Shown here piece after piece: positions 1-7,303 of a stretch of DNA of 19,855 nucleotides; within the stretch, counting starts at the first letter, position 1; every line of letters begins with the position of its first letter. This DNA comes from Spirochaetales bacterium. Lineage in GTDB: Bacteria > Spirochaetota > Spirochaetia > DSM-27196 > SLAA01. A program made the position numbers and the translations under genes. The DNA is taken from contig SLBH01000161.1 in NCBI GenBank assembly GCA_007126415.1, forward strand, positions 1 to 19,855, in the 5' to 3' direction. The notes beneath the pieces were generated by a model. It saw only the letters and a list, made by a program, of their open reading frames with translations. It did not search any database and had not been told where the DNA came from.

Positions 1-30
1 AGCTCACGCCTTTGGAGCTCACGCCTTTGG
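1..30. repeat. 15-bp perfect tandem duplication across the RND stop codon
   Basis: Bases 1-15 and 16-30 are the same 15-mer (agctcacgcctttgg). On the minus strand each copy reads CCA-AAG-GCG-TGA-GCT, so the RND protein ends in Pro-Lys-Ala-stop. An in-frame second copy of Ala-Pro-Lys-Ala-stop follows at once. The duplication is therefore protein-neutral and gives two in-frame stops 15 bases apart. The left copy touches the window edge, so further copies may lie outside. Confidence 0.9.
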
Positions 31-3000
31 AGCGCGCGGCTCCTGCGGTACGCGAAACAGCGCCGCGTACAGCACCGGCACAACCAGAAGCGTAAGAACC
101 GAGGCGAACGCCAGGCCGAACATTATCGCGAGCGCCATCGGTGCCCAGAACGGGCCCGAGATCGCGAGCGGCAACATGCCGAGCACCGTCGTCATCGCGG
201 CAAGAAGCACCGGGCGCACGCGGCTCACCGAGGCCTCGAGCACCGCGTCGAACACACGCTCGCGCCGTTCGCTTTCGAGGTCTATTTGTTCGATCATCAC
301 GATCGCGTTTCTGATGATCATACCCGCGAGGCTCATTACCCCGAGCAGCGCCATGAACCCAAACGGTTGGCGAAAGATCAGCAGCCCAAAACTCGCCCCA
401 AACAGCCCGAGCGGCACCGTCAGAAAGATGATCGCGGTACGACGATAGCTGTTGAACTGCGCCATCAGAATCAACGCGATCAGCCCCAGCACCACCGGCA
501 CCGGGCCGAGCACATCGGCGCGCGCCTCGGCCGCCTGCGCCGTCTCCCCGTCCCACTCGAGGCTGTATCCGGCCGGCAGCTCAAGCGCCTGCACCGCGTC
601 GTCAAGGTCGTGCTGCACGCCGTGCGAGGTGAAGCCGGGCTTCAGATCGGCCTGCACCGTGATCGCGCGGCGACGGTTGAAGCGCCAGATCATCGACTCG
701 GCCCAGCTGAGCTCGATCTCTGCAACCTGCGCTAACGGCACCGGACGCCCCGGCCCCTCCGGCCACACAATCATGTTTGCAACGTTGGCGGCGTCGAGGC
801 GGTCCTCGGCCGGAAAGCGCCACACAATCGGGATCCGCTCGTCGCCCTCGTGGTACAGCCCGATAGGACGCCCCGCGAACCCGGCCTGTAAGGCCTCGGC
901 GACGCCGGCGCTCGAGACGTTCGCGAGCGCGGCGCGATCCTGGTCGACCACTACATCGAGCCGAGCAGTGCGTTGCCGCCAGTTATGGCGCACCTCGGCG
1001 ACCCCCGGGTGCTCCTCGATCACGCGCCGCGCCTCGGCCTGAAGCGCGTGCAACTCGTCCTTGTCGCGTCCGCTGATGCGAAGCTTCAACGGGTAGCGCA
1101 CCGGCTCGCCGAGCTGCATCGGGCGAACGCGCGGTTGTGCGTCGGCGAAGCGGCGGCTCATGAAGGCACGCGTCTTCTCCATCGTCGCGTCGAGATCTTC
1201 AACCTCTCCGAGGTTGACCAGAATCTGCCCAAACGCCGGGTTCGGCGGCTCAGGGATCATCGGCAAATAGAACCGCGGGGCGCCCTCGCCGATGAACGCG
1301 GTAACGTCGGTGACCTCGTCCAGATCGCCGAGAAACGCCTCGATCTCGCGCATATCCTCCGAGGTCTGCTCGATCCTACTGCCCTCCGGGAGCCAGTAAT
1401 CAACGAGAAACTGCGCTCGCTGCGCCGGCGGGAAAAAGATCTGCGGCACGAGCAAGAACCCGAGAAACGCTACCACCAGCAGCCCCAGCACCCCCAACAG
1501 CGTTGTGCGGCGATACGCCAACACGGTGCGCGTCAGCGTGCGAAACCACCCGTAGATGCGATGATCGTACGGGTCGCTGCCGGCGCCGCCCGAAGGCCGC
1601 AGGTAGCGATACCCCATCACCGGCGTTAAGGTAACGGAGAGCAACCACGACGCGAGCAGGCTCGCCGCGACTACCCAGAACAACGCGCCGGTGAACTCAC
1701 CGGTTGCGGACTGCGTCATCACCACCGGAGAGAACGCGAGCATCGCGATCAGCGTAGCGGCGAGCAACGGAAGCGCCGTCTCGGAGACCGCTTCGCGTGC
1801 CGCCTCGATGCGCTCGTCGCCGCGCTGCATCTTCACGAGCATCAACTCCGAGACCACGATCGCGTTGTCGACGAGCATCCCGAGCACGATCACAAGCGCG
1901 CCGAGCGAGACCCGGTGCAGCTCTATCCCCGAGACCCACATCACAGCGAAGGTCGCGAGGATACTCAGCGGCACGCCGACCCCAACGATTACGCCGGTGC
2001 GCAGCCCGAGCGAGACCATCATCACCACGAGCACGATCGCGACCGCGGAGCCGAGATTGGTGAGAAACTCACCGATCGCGCGCTCCACCTCCTCGGACTG
2101 CAGCGCGATCACCCCAAACTCAACGCCCGCCGGTAGGCGCTGCTCGATTCGCGCGATCTCGTCCTGCACGCGCCGGCCGAGCTCCACCACGTTGGCGCCC
2201 TCGGTCGGCACCACCCCGAGCGCGAGCGTCGCCTCGCCGTTGAAGCGCAGCATAGCCTCGGGCGGATCGGCGTATCCGCGGCCAACCTCGGCGAAGTCTT
2301 CCACCCGCACGAGCTCGCCCGTCAACGGGCTACGGATCTGCATCCGCGCGATCTCGTCTATCGAGCGGAACAACCCGCTGGTATAGATCGGAAGCTCACG
2401 CGGACCGAGCTCCACAAATCCCGAGGGCTCCACCACGTTTCGACGATTGAGCGCGAGCGCGACAAGCTGTGGGTGCAGCCCAAGCTCCGCGATCTTAGCG
2501 CGGGTAGTTTCCAGGTAGATCCGTTCGCCCTGACTGCCGAAGATATCTACCTTCGCGACATCCGGAACGCGCAGAAGCTCCTGCTGCACGTCCTCGGTAA
2601 TCTCCTCGAGGTCTGCGTAGCTGAAGCCGTCTCCGGTCAACGCGAGTAGCACGCCGTAGACGTCGCCGTAGTCGTCCTCGATGAGCGGCCCGCGCACTTC
2701 CGACGGCAGCTCGGCGGCCGCGCGGTACACCTGCTTGTGCAGCTCGTCCCAGATCTGCCGCAGGCGTTGCCCGCCGTAGCGGTCGTCGACATGCACATAG
2801 ATAAGCGAGAACCCGTCGCGGCTGAACGACTCGAGGTCATCGAGCTCGCCGAGTTGCTGAATCTGCAGCTCCAGCGGCTCGGTTACCTCCTGCTCCACGC
2901 GCGCTGCATCGGCGCCCGGATACTGCGTGAGCACCAGCGCCGAGCGTATCGTGAACTCGGGGTCTTCGAGCCGGCCGAGCTGCGTAAACGCGAAGATGCC

Positions 3001-3072
3001 GACGCCCGCGACGAGCAGCACCGCGAAGGTCACCAGCCGGGCCCGCTCGATCGCGGTCTCACCGATCCGCAT
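19..3072 (-). CDS. RND-family efflux pump, inner-membrane permease (AcrB/MexB/TriC-like)
   Basis: Proton-driven inner-membrane exporter that would work as a trimer with the adaptor encoded just upstream and an outer-membrane channel not seen here. At about 1017 residues it has the usual family length. The layout is typical: TM1 at about residues 12-30, a first periplasmic loop, a TM2-TM6 block at about 340-490, TM7 at about 525-545, a second loop, and TM8-TM12 at about 855-1010. The TM4 proton-relay motif is GMLVDNAIVVSE (Asp402-Asn403), where AcrB has Asp-Asp. TM10 has MIIRNAIV (Arg921), where AcrB has Lys940. This single-Asp plus Arg pattern occurs in a subset of RND pumps, so activity is expected. 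I chose the ATG at 3072 because GGGGAG lies 4 bases upstream and the N-terminus then has family length. ATGs at 3090 and 3117 and a TTG at 3132 are alternatives. The gene overlaps the adaptor gene by 14 bases, which suggests translational coupling. Substrate is unknown. Confidence 0.93.
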   Translation of the reverse strand: MRIGETAIERARLVTFAVLLVAGVGIFAFTQLGRLEDPEFTIRSALVLTQYPGADAARVEQEVTEPLELQIQQLGELDDLESFSRDGFSLIYVHVDDRYGGQRLRQIWDELHKQVYRAAAELPSEVRGPLIEDDYGDVYGVLLALTGDGFSYADLEEITEDVQQELLRVPDVAKVDIFGSQGERIYLETTRAKIAELGLHPQLVALALNRRNVVEPSGFVELGPRELPIYTSGLFRSIDEIARMQIRSPLTGELVRVEDFAEVGRGYADPPEAMLRFNGEATLALGVVPTEGANVVELGRRVQDEIARIEQRLPAGVEFGVIALQSEEVERAIGEFLTNLGSAVAIVLVVMMVSLGLRTGVIVGVGVPLSILATFAVMWVSGIELHRVSLGALVIVLGMLVDNAIVVSELMLVKMQRGDERIEAAREAVSETALPLLAATLIAMLAFSPVVMTQSATGEFTGALFWVVAASLLASWLLSVTLTPVMGYRYLRPSGGAGSDPYDHRIYGWFRTLTRTVLAYRRTTLLGVLGLLVVAFLGFLLVPQIFFPPAQRAQFLVDYWLPEGSRIEQTSEDMREIEAFLGDLDEVTDVTAFIGEGAPRFYLPMIPEPPNPAFGQILVNLGEVEDLDATMEKTRAFMSRRFADAQPRVRPMQLGEPVRYPLKLRISGRDKDELHALQAEARRVIEEHPGVAEVRHNWRQRTARLDVVVDQDRAALANVSSAGVAEALQAGFAGRPIGLYHEGDERIPIVWRFPAEDRLDAANVANMIVWPEGPGRPVPLAQVAEIELSWAESMIWRFNRRRAITVQADLKPGFTSHGVQHDLDDAVQALELPAGYSLEWDGETAQAAEARADVLGPVPVVLGLIALILMAQFNSYRRTAIIFLTVPLGLFGASFGLLIFRQPFGFMALLGVMSLAGMIIRNAIVMIEQIDLESERRERVFDAVLEASVSRVRPVLLAAMTTVLGMLPLAISGPFWAPMALAIMFGLAFASVLTLLVVPVLYAALFRVPQEPRAPKA

Positions 3073-4243
3073 CGCGCTCCCCAGACTCATGTCCTGTGGA
3101 TTCTTGCTGCGCGCCATCGTTGTGCGGCTCAACGCGTTCGCCGTCCTGGAGGTACTCCGCGCCCGCGATCACGATGAAATCGCCGGGCTGCAGCTCGTTG
3201 CTAATGCGCACCTCGTCGCCCTCGAGCCCTTCGGTAACCACCTCCCTGCGTTCCACGGTGCGCGACTCGGGGTCCCATCGCCACACAAACGCTCTTCCGT
3301 CTTCCTCAAACAGTGCGGTGATCGGCACGAGATAGCGGAGCTTCGCCTCGGTTGCTTCGGCCTCCGGTGCGCGCGGGCGTCGCTCGAAGGTTACCTCGGC
3401 GGTCATCCCGGGCAGAATCCGCATCTTTCGATTGGCCGTGCGCACCTTCACCGGATAAGCCTGCGTACTGGGGTCCAGATCGGTTCCAACCGCGACAAGC
3501 TCGGCGGGGTGCGCCTCGTCCTCGAGCGCCTCGAACTTCACCTCAACGCGCTCGATCTCGTCTTGTCGAGCGACGAACCACTCCGATGCTCCCACCGTCA
3601 CCTCTATCTCGGAGGGGTCGTCGAGGATGAAGGCCGGAATCTCGGGGCTGACGTTCTCGTACGGGTCCACCTGACGCGCCGCGATCACGCCGTCGAACGG
3701 CGCCTCGAGCACGGTGTCGCGCAATGCCGACTCGGCCTGCTGCAGGCCCTCACGCGCGCCGTCACGCGTTGCGACGGCTTGACGATACGCGCTCTCTAAG
3801 CTGTCGAACTCGGTGCTGCTTATCGCTTCGGCGGCGTAGAGCTCCTCGCCTCGACGATAATGCGACTCAGCCTCATCCACCGCCGCCTCGGCAGCGGCGA
3901 GCTTACTCGCGACCTCGCCAACCTTATAGCGGTAATCCTCATCATCGAGCCGCGCGAGTTCCTGCCCGAGCGTGACCGCGTCTCCAAGCTCAACCGAGAC
4001 GTCCTCCACCTCTCCCGGCACTCCAAACGCCAGCACGCTACGGCGTGCTGCAGCGGCCCTTCCGCTGAACCGGTGCGTGACGGTCTCAACCGGAGCCGAG
4101 AGCTCCATCATCTTGGCCGGACGTGCCTCAGCCTCCTCCGGTTCTTCCTCCGCGGCGCAGCCGATGAGCACCAGCACACCCACCGCGAACAGAGACACGA
4201 GGGACTTATCAAAACGAAGGCGGTTCTTATGCATGCGTAGCAT
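3059..4243 (-). CDS. RND efflux membrane-fusion (adaptor) lipoprotein, HlyD/AcrA family
   Basis: Periplasmic adaptor that links the RND pump to an outer-membrane channel. The N-terminus is basic, then a hydrophobic stretch ends in a lipobox LIGC (Cys29), so a lipid-anchored protein is predicted. A biotinyl-lipoyl-like half motif lies around residues 65-100. An Ala/Glu-rich helical hairpin (coiled coil) follows at about 105-175, and then the second lipoyl half with the typical LEAPFDGVIA. A beta-barrel domain (VRTANRKMRILPGMTAEVTF... region) and a membrane-proximal domain complete the standard order. The 394 residues match the family. An in-frame ATG at 4234 is an alternative start. The tail after about residue 370 is polar (Gly/Glu/Asp/Arg-rich) and looks non-structural. 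It is the first gene of a two-gene operon with its own promoter at 4264-4292. No TetR- or MarR-type regulator is adjacent. Confidence 0.92.
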   Translation of the reverse strand: MLRMHKNRLRFDKSLVSLFAVGVLVLIGCAAEEEPEEAEARPAKMMELSAPVETVTHRFSGRAAAARRSVLAFGVPGEVEDVSVELGDAVTLGQELARLDDEDYRYKVGEVASKLAAAEAAVDEAESHYRRGEELYAAEAISSTEFDSLESAYRQAVATRDGAREGLQQAESALRDTVLEAPFDGVIAARQVDPYENVSPEIPAFILDDPSEIEVTVGASEWFVARQDEIERVEVKFEALEDEAHPAELVAVGTDLDPSTQAYPVKVRTANRKMRILPGMTAEVTFERRPRAPEAEATEAKLRYLVPITALFEEDGRAFVWRWDPESRTVERREVVTEGLEGDEVRISNELQPGDFIVIAGAEYLQDGERVEPHNDGAQQESTGHESGERDADR

Positions 4244-4263
4244 CTATCCTGGACGTGCCGATA

Positions 4264-4292
4264 ATCGTATCAAGCGCGTACCGCCGGGTCAA
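4264..4292 (-). promoter_or_regulatory. sigma70-like promoter of the efflux operon
   Basis: On the minus strand TTGACC (4292-4287) and TACGAT (4269-4264) are separated by 17 bases. They match the consensus boxes at 5/6 and 4/6 positions. Predicted transcription starts near 4257, giving a 13-base leader with AGGA just before the ATG at 4243. Confidence 0.6.
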
Positions 4293-4301
4293 CGCGCCGC
4301 G

Positions 4302-4331
4302 CCTGCGTTGCGCCTGTGTTCACCTGCGTTG
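4302..4331. repeat. Three helically phased 9-bp direct repeats upstream of the efflux promoter
   Basis: CCTGCGTTG (4302-4310), CCTGTGTTC (4313-4321) and CCTGCGTTG (4323-4331) start 11 and 10 bases apart, about one helical turn each. They would lie at roughly -46 to -75 relative to the predicted efflux transcription start, directly upstream of the -35 box. That is a usual place for an activator. The repeats are visible; the regulatory role is inferred. Confidence 0.45.
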
Positions 4332-4397
4332 GCGCATACGGTTCGGCTGCGGGCGTTTGAGCCTGCTCGCGGCTTGGGACACAACTCGCGGCTGGGG

Positions 4398-4439
4398 AAA
4401 CAAATAGGGCCTCTCGACGACCGGAGTCGTCGGAGGCCC
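4398..4439 (-). terminator. Rho-independent terminator of the superoxide dismutase gene
   Basis: An inverted repeat at 4407-4439 forms a GC-rich stem of about 14 pairs (GGGCCTCCGACGAC against GTCGTCGAGAGGCCC, one bulged base, 4-base loop). On the minus strand it is followed by TATTTGTTT. It lies 32 bases past the sodA stop and upstream of the efflux promoter, so it insulates the two units. Confidence 0.88.
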
Positions 4440-4470
4440 GAAACATGCTCAAGAGGGTGCTTCTGTTCGC

Positions 4471-5109
4471 TTACTTCGCGGCGGCGTAGAGCTCCGCAAC
4501 TTTGTCCCAATTGATCACGTTGAAGAAGTTTTCGATGTACTCCGGGCGACGGTTTTGGTACTTCAGGTAGTACGCGTGCTCCCATACATCAAGCCCAAGG
4601 ATCGGCGTCAACGGAGCGGTCTTCGCCTCCGCGACGATGCCGACCATCAACGGGTTATCCTGATTGGGAGTGCTCATGATCTCGAGCTTTCCGCCGCTGG
4701 GGTTCACGACAAGCCAAGCCCAACCGCTGCCGAAACGTCCGACCGCGGCTGCCGAGAACTGCTTCTTGAACTCATCGAAGCTTCCGAAGGCTGAAGATAT
4801 GGCATCGGCGAGCTCGCCTTTCGGTTCACCACCCGCGTTTGGTGCCATAATCTGCCAGAACAAGGAGTGGTTGCAGTGACCACCGCCGTTGTTTCGTACC
4901 GCCGTTCGAATGTTCTCCGGCACGCTCGCTGCTTTCTGCATCAGCTCCTCGATCGAGAGCTTCTCGTACTCGGTGCCTTCCACCGCGGTATTGAGCTTGC
5001 TCACGTAGGTTCCGTGATGCTTGCCGTGATGAATCTGCATTGTCTGCTCGTCTATATACGGCTCCAATGCGTTAAAGTCGTAGGGAAGATTGGGTAATGT
5101 AAATGCCAT
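4471..5109 (-). CDS. sodA: Superoxide dismutase, Mn (possibly cambialistic) type
   Basis: Converts superoxide to hydrogen peroxide and oxygen in the cytosol; no signal peptide is seen. The 212-residue protein has the Fe/Mn-SOD all-alpha N-terminal and alpha/beta C-terminal domains. The metal ligands are His27 (MQIHHGKHH), His81 (GGHCNHSLFW), Asp174 and His178 (LDVWEHAYYLKYQNRR). The active-site Gln comes from the C-terminal domain (Gln150 in STPNQDNPLM), as in Mn enzymes; Fe enzymes supply it from the N-terminal domain. The open frame extends about 98 codons upstream into dacA. The ATG at 5109 is clearly the start, because AAGGAGG lies 6 bases upstream, with a second AAGGAG further out. It has its own promoter (5182-5210) and terminator (4398-4439), so it can be transcribed alone. 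Metal use in vivo cannot be read from sequence. Confidence 0.96.
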   Translation of the reverse strand: MAFTLPNLPYDFNALEPYIDEQTMQIHHGKHHGTYVSKLNTAVEGTEYEKLSIEELMQKAASVPENIRTAVRNNGGGHCNHSLFWQIMAPNAGGEPKGELADAISSAFGSFDEFKKQFSAAAVGRFGSGWAWLVVNPSGGKLEIMSTPNQDNPLMVGIVAEAKTAPLTPILGLDVWEHAYYLKYQNRRPEYIENFFNVINWDKVAELYAAAK

Positions 5110-5181
5110 GGCTCGCCTCCTTCTCTCCTTAAGATGTGGTCGGAACGGCGCTTGGACTCTGCACCGACCCTCGATTGCAAA

Positions 5182-5210
5182 AAGATACTGCCAAAGCGCG
5201 AACGAAGCAA
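5182..5210 (-). promoter_or_regulatory. sigma70-like promoter of sodA
   Basis: On the minus strand TTGCTT (5210-5205) and TATCTT (5187-5182) are 17 bases apart. Transcription would start near 5175, leaving a 66-base leader with two purine-rich Shine-Dalgarno-like blocks, the nearer being AAGGAGG at 5122-5116. Confidence 0.5.
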
Positions 5211-5223
5211 ACCGTAACCTCGG

Positions 5224-5239
5224 CCGATTTCGCAATCGG
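5224..5239. other. Small hairpin just downstream of the carboxypeptidase gene
   Basis: CCGATT-TCGC-AATCGG is a perfect 6-bp stem with a 4-base loop, a few bases past the dacA stop. It has no T-tract in the direction of dacA transcription. It may protect the 3' end or pause polymerase but is not a canonical terminator, so read-through into sodA is possible. Confidence 0.35.
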
Positions 5240-5242
5240 ATA

Positions 5243-6520
5243 TCACAATCGATCGACGAGCTGTAGAAAGAATCTTCTGATGTGGTCCCAGACCACGCGC
5301 CACCACGGGCCTCGCTCCACGGTCTCGGCGGCGTACAGCGTGCGGGTGTGCACCGGCACGCCGTCGACGCCGTAGCGCAGCTCCCCGAGACGCTCACCGG
5401 CATATACCGGCGCCTCGCGTTCGCGCGGCAGCACGAGCTCGCCTTCCAGCATCTCCAGCGACCCGCGCGGTACCGCTACGGTGTCGTGATCGTCGCTCCG
5501 TACCGTCACCTCAGGTGCGGAACCGAACCATACCGGGACGGGGGGCGGCTCGGGATGCCCGAGCGCAACGGTTGCAAACTCCTCAAAGCCGTAATCGAGC
5601 AAGGCCGCGGCCTGGCGCGAGCGCTCGGCGCTGCCCTCAACGTGGGTATCGCCCGGAACCCCCAACAGCACGCCGATCAAGCGCCGCCCGTTGCGCTCGG
5701 CGCTGAACGCGAGGTTATAGCGCGAGGCCGGGATGTAGCCGGTCTTTATACCGTCGGCGCCGTCGTACTCGCGCAGGAGCACGTTGCGGTTTCGTTGCGT
5801 GATCGTGGGCTCGCCGTTGCCCGGCGACCGGTTGCGCTCCTGAGGATACGCGTACTCCTCGAGCGCGTGGAAGCGTCTCAAGGCGTCCGGGCGACGCTCG
5901 AGATAGTCGTACAGAAACTGCAGAAACTCGCGCGCGGTCGTTTGATTCTCGTCGCTCAATCCGGAAGGCTCCACAAACCGAGTCTGCTCGAGCCCGAGTC
6001 TGCGCATCTCCTCGTTCATCCGCGCAACAAACTCCGGCACGCCACCGGCGATGTGCTCCGCGACCGCGACCGCGGCGTCGTTTCCGGACGGGATCGCGAG
6101 CCCGTACACAAGTTCCTCGAGCGTTACCTCTTGCTCGGGCCCAAGAAACATCAGCGAGGAGTAACGAGGCATATTGCGGGCCCAGGCGTGCTCGGGGACC
6201 TCAACGGTTTCGGAAAGCGCAGCCTCGCCGCGGTCCACCGCCTCAAACACCGCGTGCATGCCTACCACCTTGGTAAGCGAGGCCGGCGGTATGACCTCGT
6301 CGGCGTTGTGTTCAAACAGTACCGTCGCGGTATCGTAATCGAGCAAGATAGCCGAACGCGCATCGATCTCGGGCGGCTCGGGATACAAGCTCGCAGCCTG
6401 AGAAATGCTGAAACCGTAGCCGCGCTCGGCCGCGAGCAGTATCGCCGCGAGCAGCGCGAGCACAACAATCGCGGTGGGGTGCGCGCGCCGTCGCGGCACG
6501 CGATTGTGAAACGTCGCCAT
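5243..6520 (-). CDS. dacA: Serine-type D-alanyl-D-alanine carboxypeptidase (PBP5/6-like, peptidase S11)
   Basis: Trims the terminal D-Ala from peptidoglycan stem peptides in the periplasm. The three penicillin-binding motifs are present in order: SLTK with nucleophile Ser81, SGN at 145-147, and KTG at 259-261. A hydrophobic N-terminal helix (about residues 16-36) acts as signal peptide or anchor. After the S11 domain comes a C-terminal beta-rich domain. The last 20 residues (WWRVVWDHIRRFFLQLVDRL) look like the amphipathic membrane anchor of PBP5-type enzymes. Length is 425 residues from the ATG at 6520. An ATG five codons upstream (6535) lies inside the predicted -10 box TATGAT, so it should not be the start. 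The gene is divergent from bioY across 87 bases. Which DacA/C/D paralogue it is cannot be decided. Confidence 0.93.
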   Translation of the reverse strand: MATFHNRVPRRRAHPTAIVVLALLAAILLAAERGYGFSISQAASLYPEPPEIDARSAILLDYDTATVLFEHNADEVIPPASLTKVVGMHAVFEAVDRGEAALSETVEVPEHAWARNMPRYSSLMFLGPEQEVTLEELVYGLAIPSGNDAAVAVAEHIAGGVPEFVARMNEEMRRLGLEQTRFVEPSGLSDENQTTAREFLQFLYDYLERRPDALRRFHALEEYAYPQERNRSPGNGEPTITQRNRNVLLREYDGADGIKTGYIPASRYNLAFSAERNGRRLIGVLLGVPGDTHVEGSAERSRQAAALLDYGFEEFATVALGHPEPPPVPVWFGSAPEVTVRSDDHDTVAVPRGSLEMLEGELVLPREREAPVYAGERLGELRYGVDGVPVHTRTLYAAETVERGPWWRVVWDHIRRFFLQLVDRL

Positions 6521-6530
6521 TATGCCGTCG

Positions 6531-6560
6531 ATCATAGCGCAGAAGCGGCCGGCGCTTCAA
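6531..6560 (-). promoter_or_regulatory. sigma70-like promoter of the carboxypeptidase gene, near-leaderless
   Basis: On the minus strand TTGAAG (6560-6555), 18 bases, then TATGAT (6536-6531, 5/6 to consensus). Only 10 bases separate the -10 box from the ATG at 6520, so the leader would be about 4 bases. No Shine-Dalgarno sequence is present. Confidence 0.6.
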
Positions 6561-6568
6561 TTTGGTTG

Positions 6569-6597
6569 TTCACCAGTGCGCCGTTGTGTGCTACTGT
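6569..6597 (+). promoter_or_regulatory. Candidate promoter of the biotin transporter operon, near-leaderless
   Basis: TTCACC (6569-6574), 17 bases, then TACTGT (6592-6597) preceded by TG-C, an extended -10 arrangement. The ATG at 6608 is 10 bases past the -10 box, so the leader would be about 4 bases. The match is weaker than at neighbouring promoters. No BirA-like palindrome was recognised. Confidence 0.42.
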
Positions 6598-6607
6598 CTG
6601 CTTCACG

Positions 6608-7303
6608 ATGACCTTCTCCGGCAAAACTGATACTAACCCTGTTGATCCTACAGCAGCTCAGACACTCACCGCGACGGTGCACACCGCGCTGTTCGCCGCC
6701 TTGATCGCGGTAGGCGCCTACATCGTGGTACCGTTGCCGTTCTCGCCGGTGCCGTTGGTGCTGCAGAATATGCTGGTGCTGCTCGCGGGCGTCCTACTCG
6801 GTCCAAGGCGTGGTGTCCTCGCAGTCTTGTTGTACCTCGGTCTCGGTACGGTGGGCCTTCCGGTCTTTGCGGGCGGAGCGGCCGGACCGGCGACCTTTCT
6901 CGGGCCCACCGCCGGGTATCTCGTAAGCTATCTTCCGGCTGCCGCGCTCAGCGGGGCACTCACCCGAGGTTTCCCGTCGCGCGCGCGTGTTCTTGCCGCC
7001 GCCGGCGGCGGTGCCGCACTGATCCTCGCCGGCGGAACCGCCGGTTTGGTTTTCGTCGCCGGACTCGGGCCGCTCGAAGCCGTTATGGTAGGCGCGGCAC
7101 CGTTCCTGCCGGGTGACGCGCTCAAGGTAGTCGCGATCGCGGCGGTCTACCGGCGCGTCGCACCGCTGTTCGGGGCGCTGCAGATATCGGAAGCCGGCGC
7201 CGACGAAGACCTCCGCGAGGCGCCGCGCCGGGACGCGCCGAGCGCCGGGGCGGCGAACACCGGGGCACCGAGCACCGGCGGCGGGAGGCAAAACAACCCG
7301 TGA
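6608..7303 (+). CDS. bioY: Biotin ECF transporter S component BioY
   Basis: Membrane protein that binds biotin and gives the ECF transporter its specificity. Six hydrophobic helices lie within about residues 22-188. The BioY signatures are visible: PFSPVPLVLQN, GLPVFAGGAAGPATFLGPTAGYLVSY region at about 83-108, and FLPGDALK at about 167-173. The family is usually near 190 residues. This one is 231, because a polar tail of about 40 residues rich in Ala, Gly, Pro and Arg follows (NTGAPSTGGG near the end); its role is unknown. The open frame continues far upstream antisense to dacA. The ATG at 6608 fits the family N-terminus and a promoter just upstream. The stop overlaps the GTG start of the ATPase gene by three bases plus its first G (GTGA), so translation is probably coupled. 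Confidence 0.93.
   Translation: MTFSGKTDTNPVDPTAAQTLTATVHTALFAALIAVGAYIVVPLPFSPVPLVLQNMLVLLAGVLLGPRRGVLAVLLYLGLGTVGLPVFAGGAAGPATFLGPTAGYLVSYLPAAALSGALTRGFPSRARVLAAAGGGAALILAGGTAGLVFVAGLGPLEAVMVGAAPFLPGDALKVVAIAAVYRRVAPLFGALQISEAGADEDLREAPRRDAPSAGAANTGAPSTGGGRQNNP

Noticed and set aside
452..2386. Several plus-strand open frames of 150-230 codons opposite the RND gene
   Set aside because: Their translations are Arg/Ser/Ala/Thr-biased shadows of the pump codons without domains or ribosome sites.
5224..5239. Hairpin after dacA as a Rho-independent terminator
   Set aside because: The stem is only 6 bp and no T-tract follows on the minus strand.
5110..5403. 98-codon N-terminal extension of superoxide dismutase
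   Set aside because: The extension overlaps the end of dacA in another frame. The ATG at 5109 has a strong Shine-Dalgarno sequence and gives the exact family length.
5282..6607. Long open frame upstream of and fused in frame to bioY on the plus strand
   Set aside because: It is antisense to the carboxypeptidase gene, has no recognisable domain, and BioY has its own start and promoter at 6569-6610. It is open only because high GC content makes stops rare.
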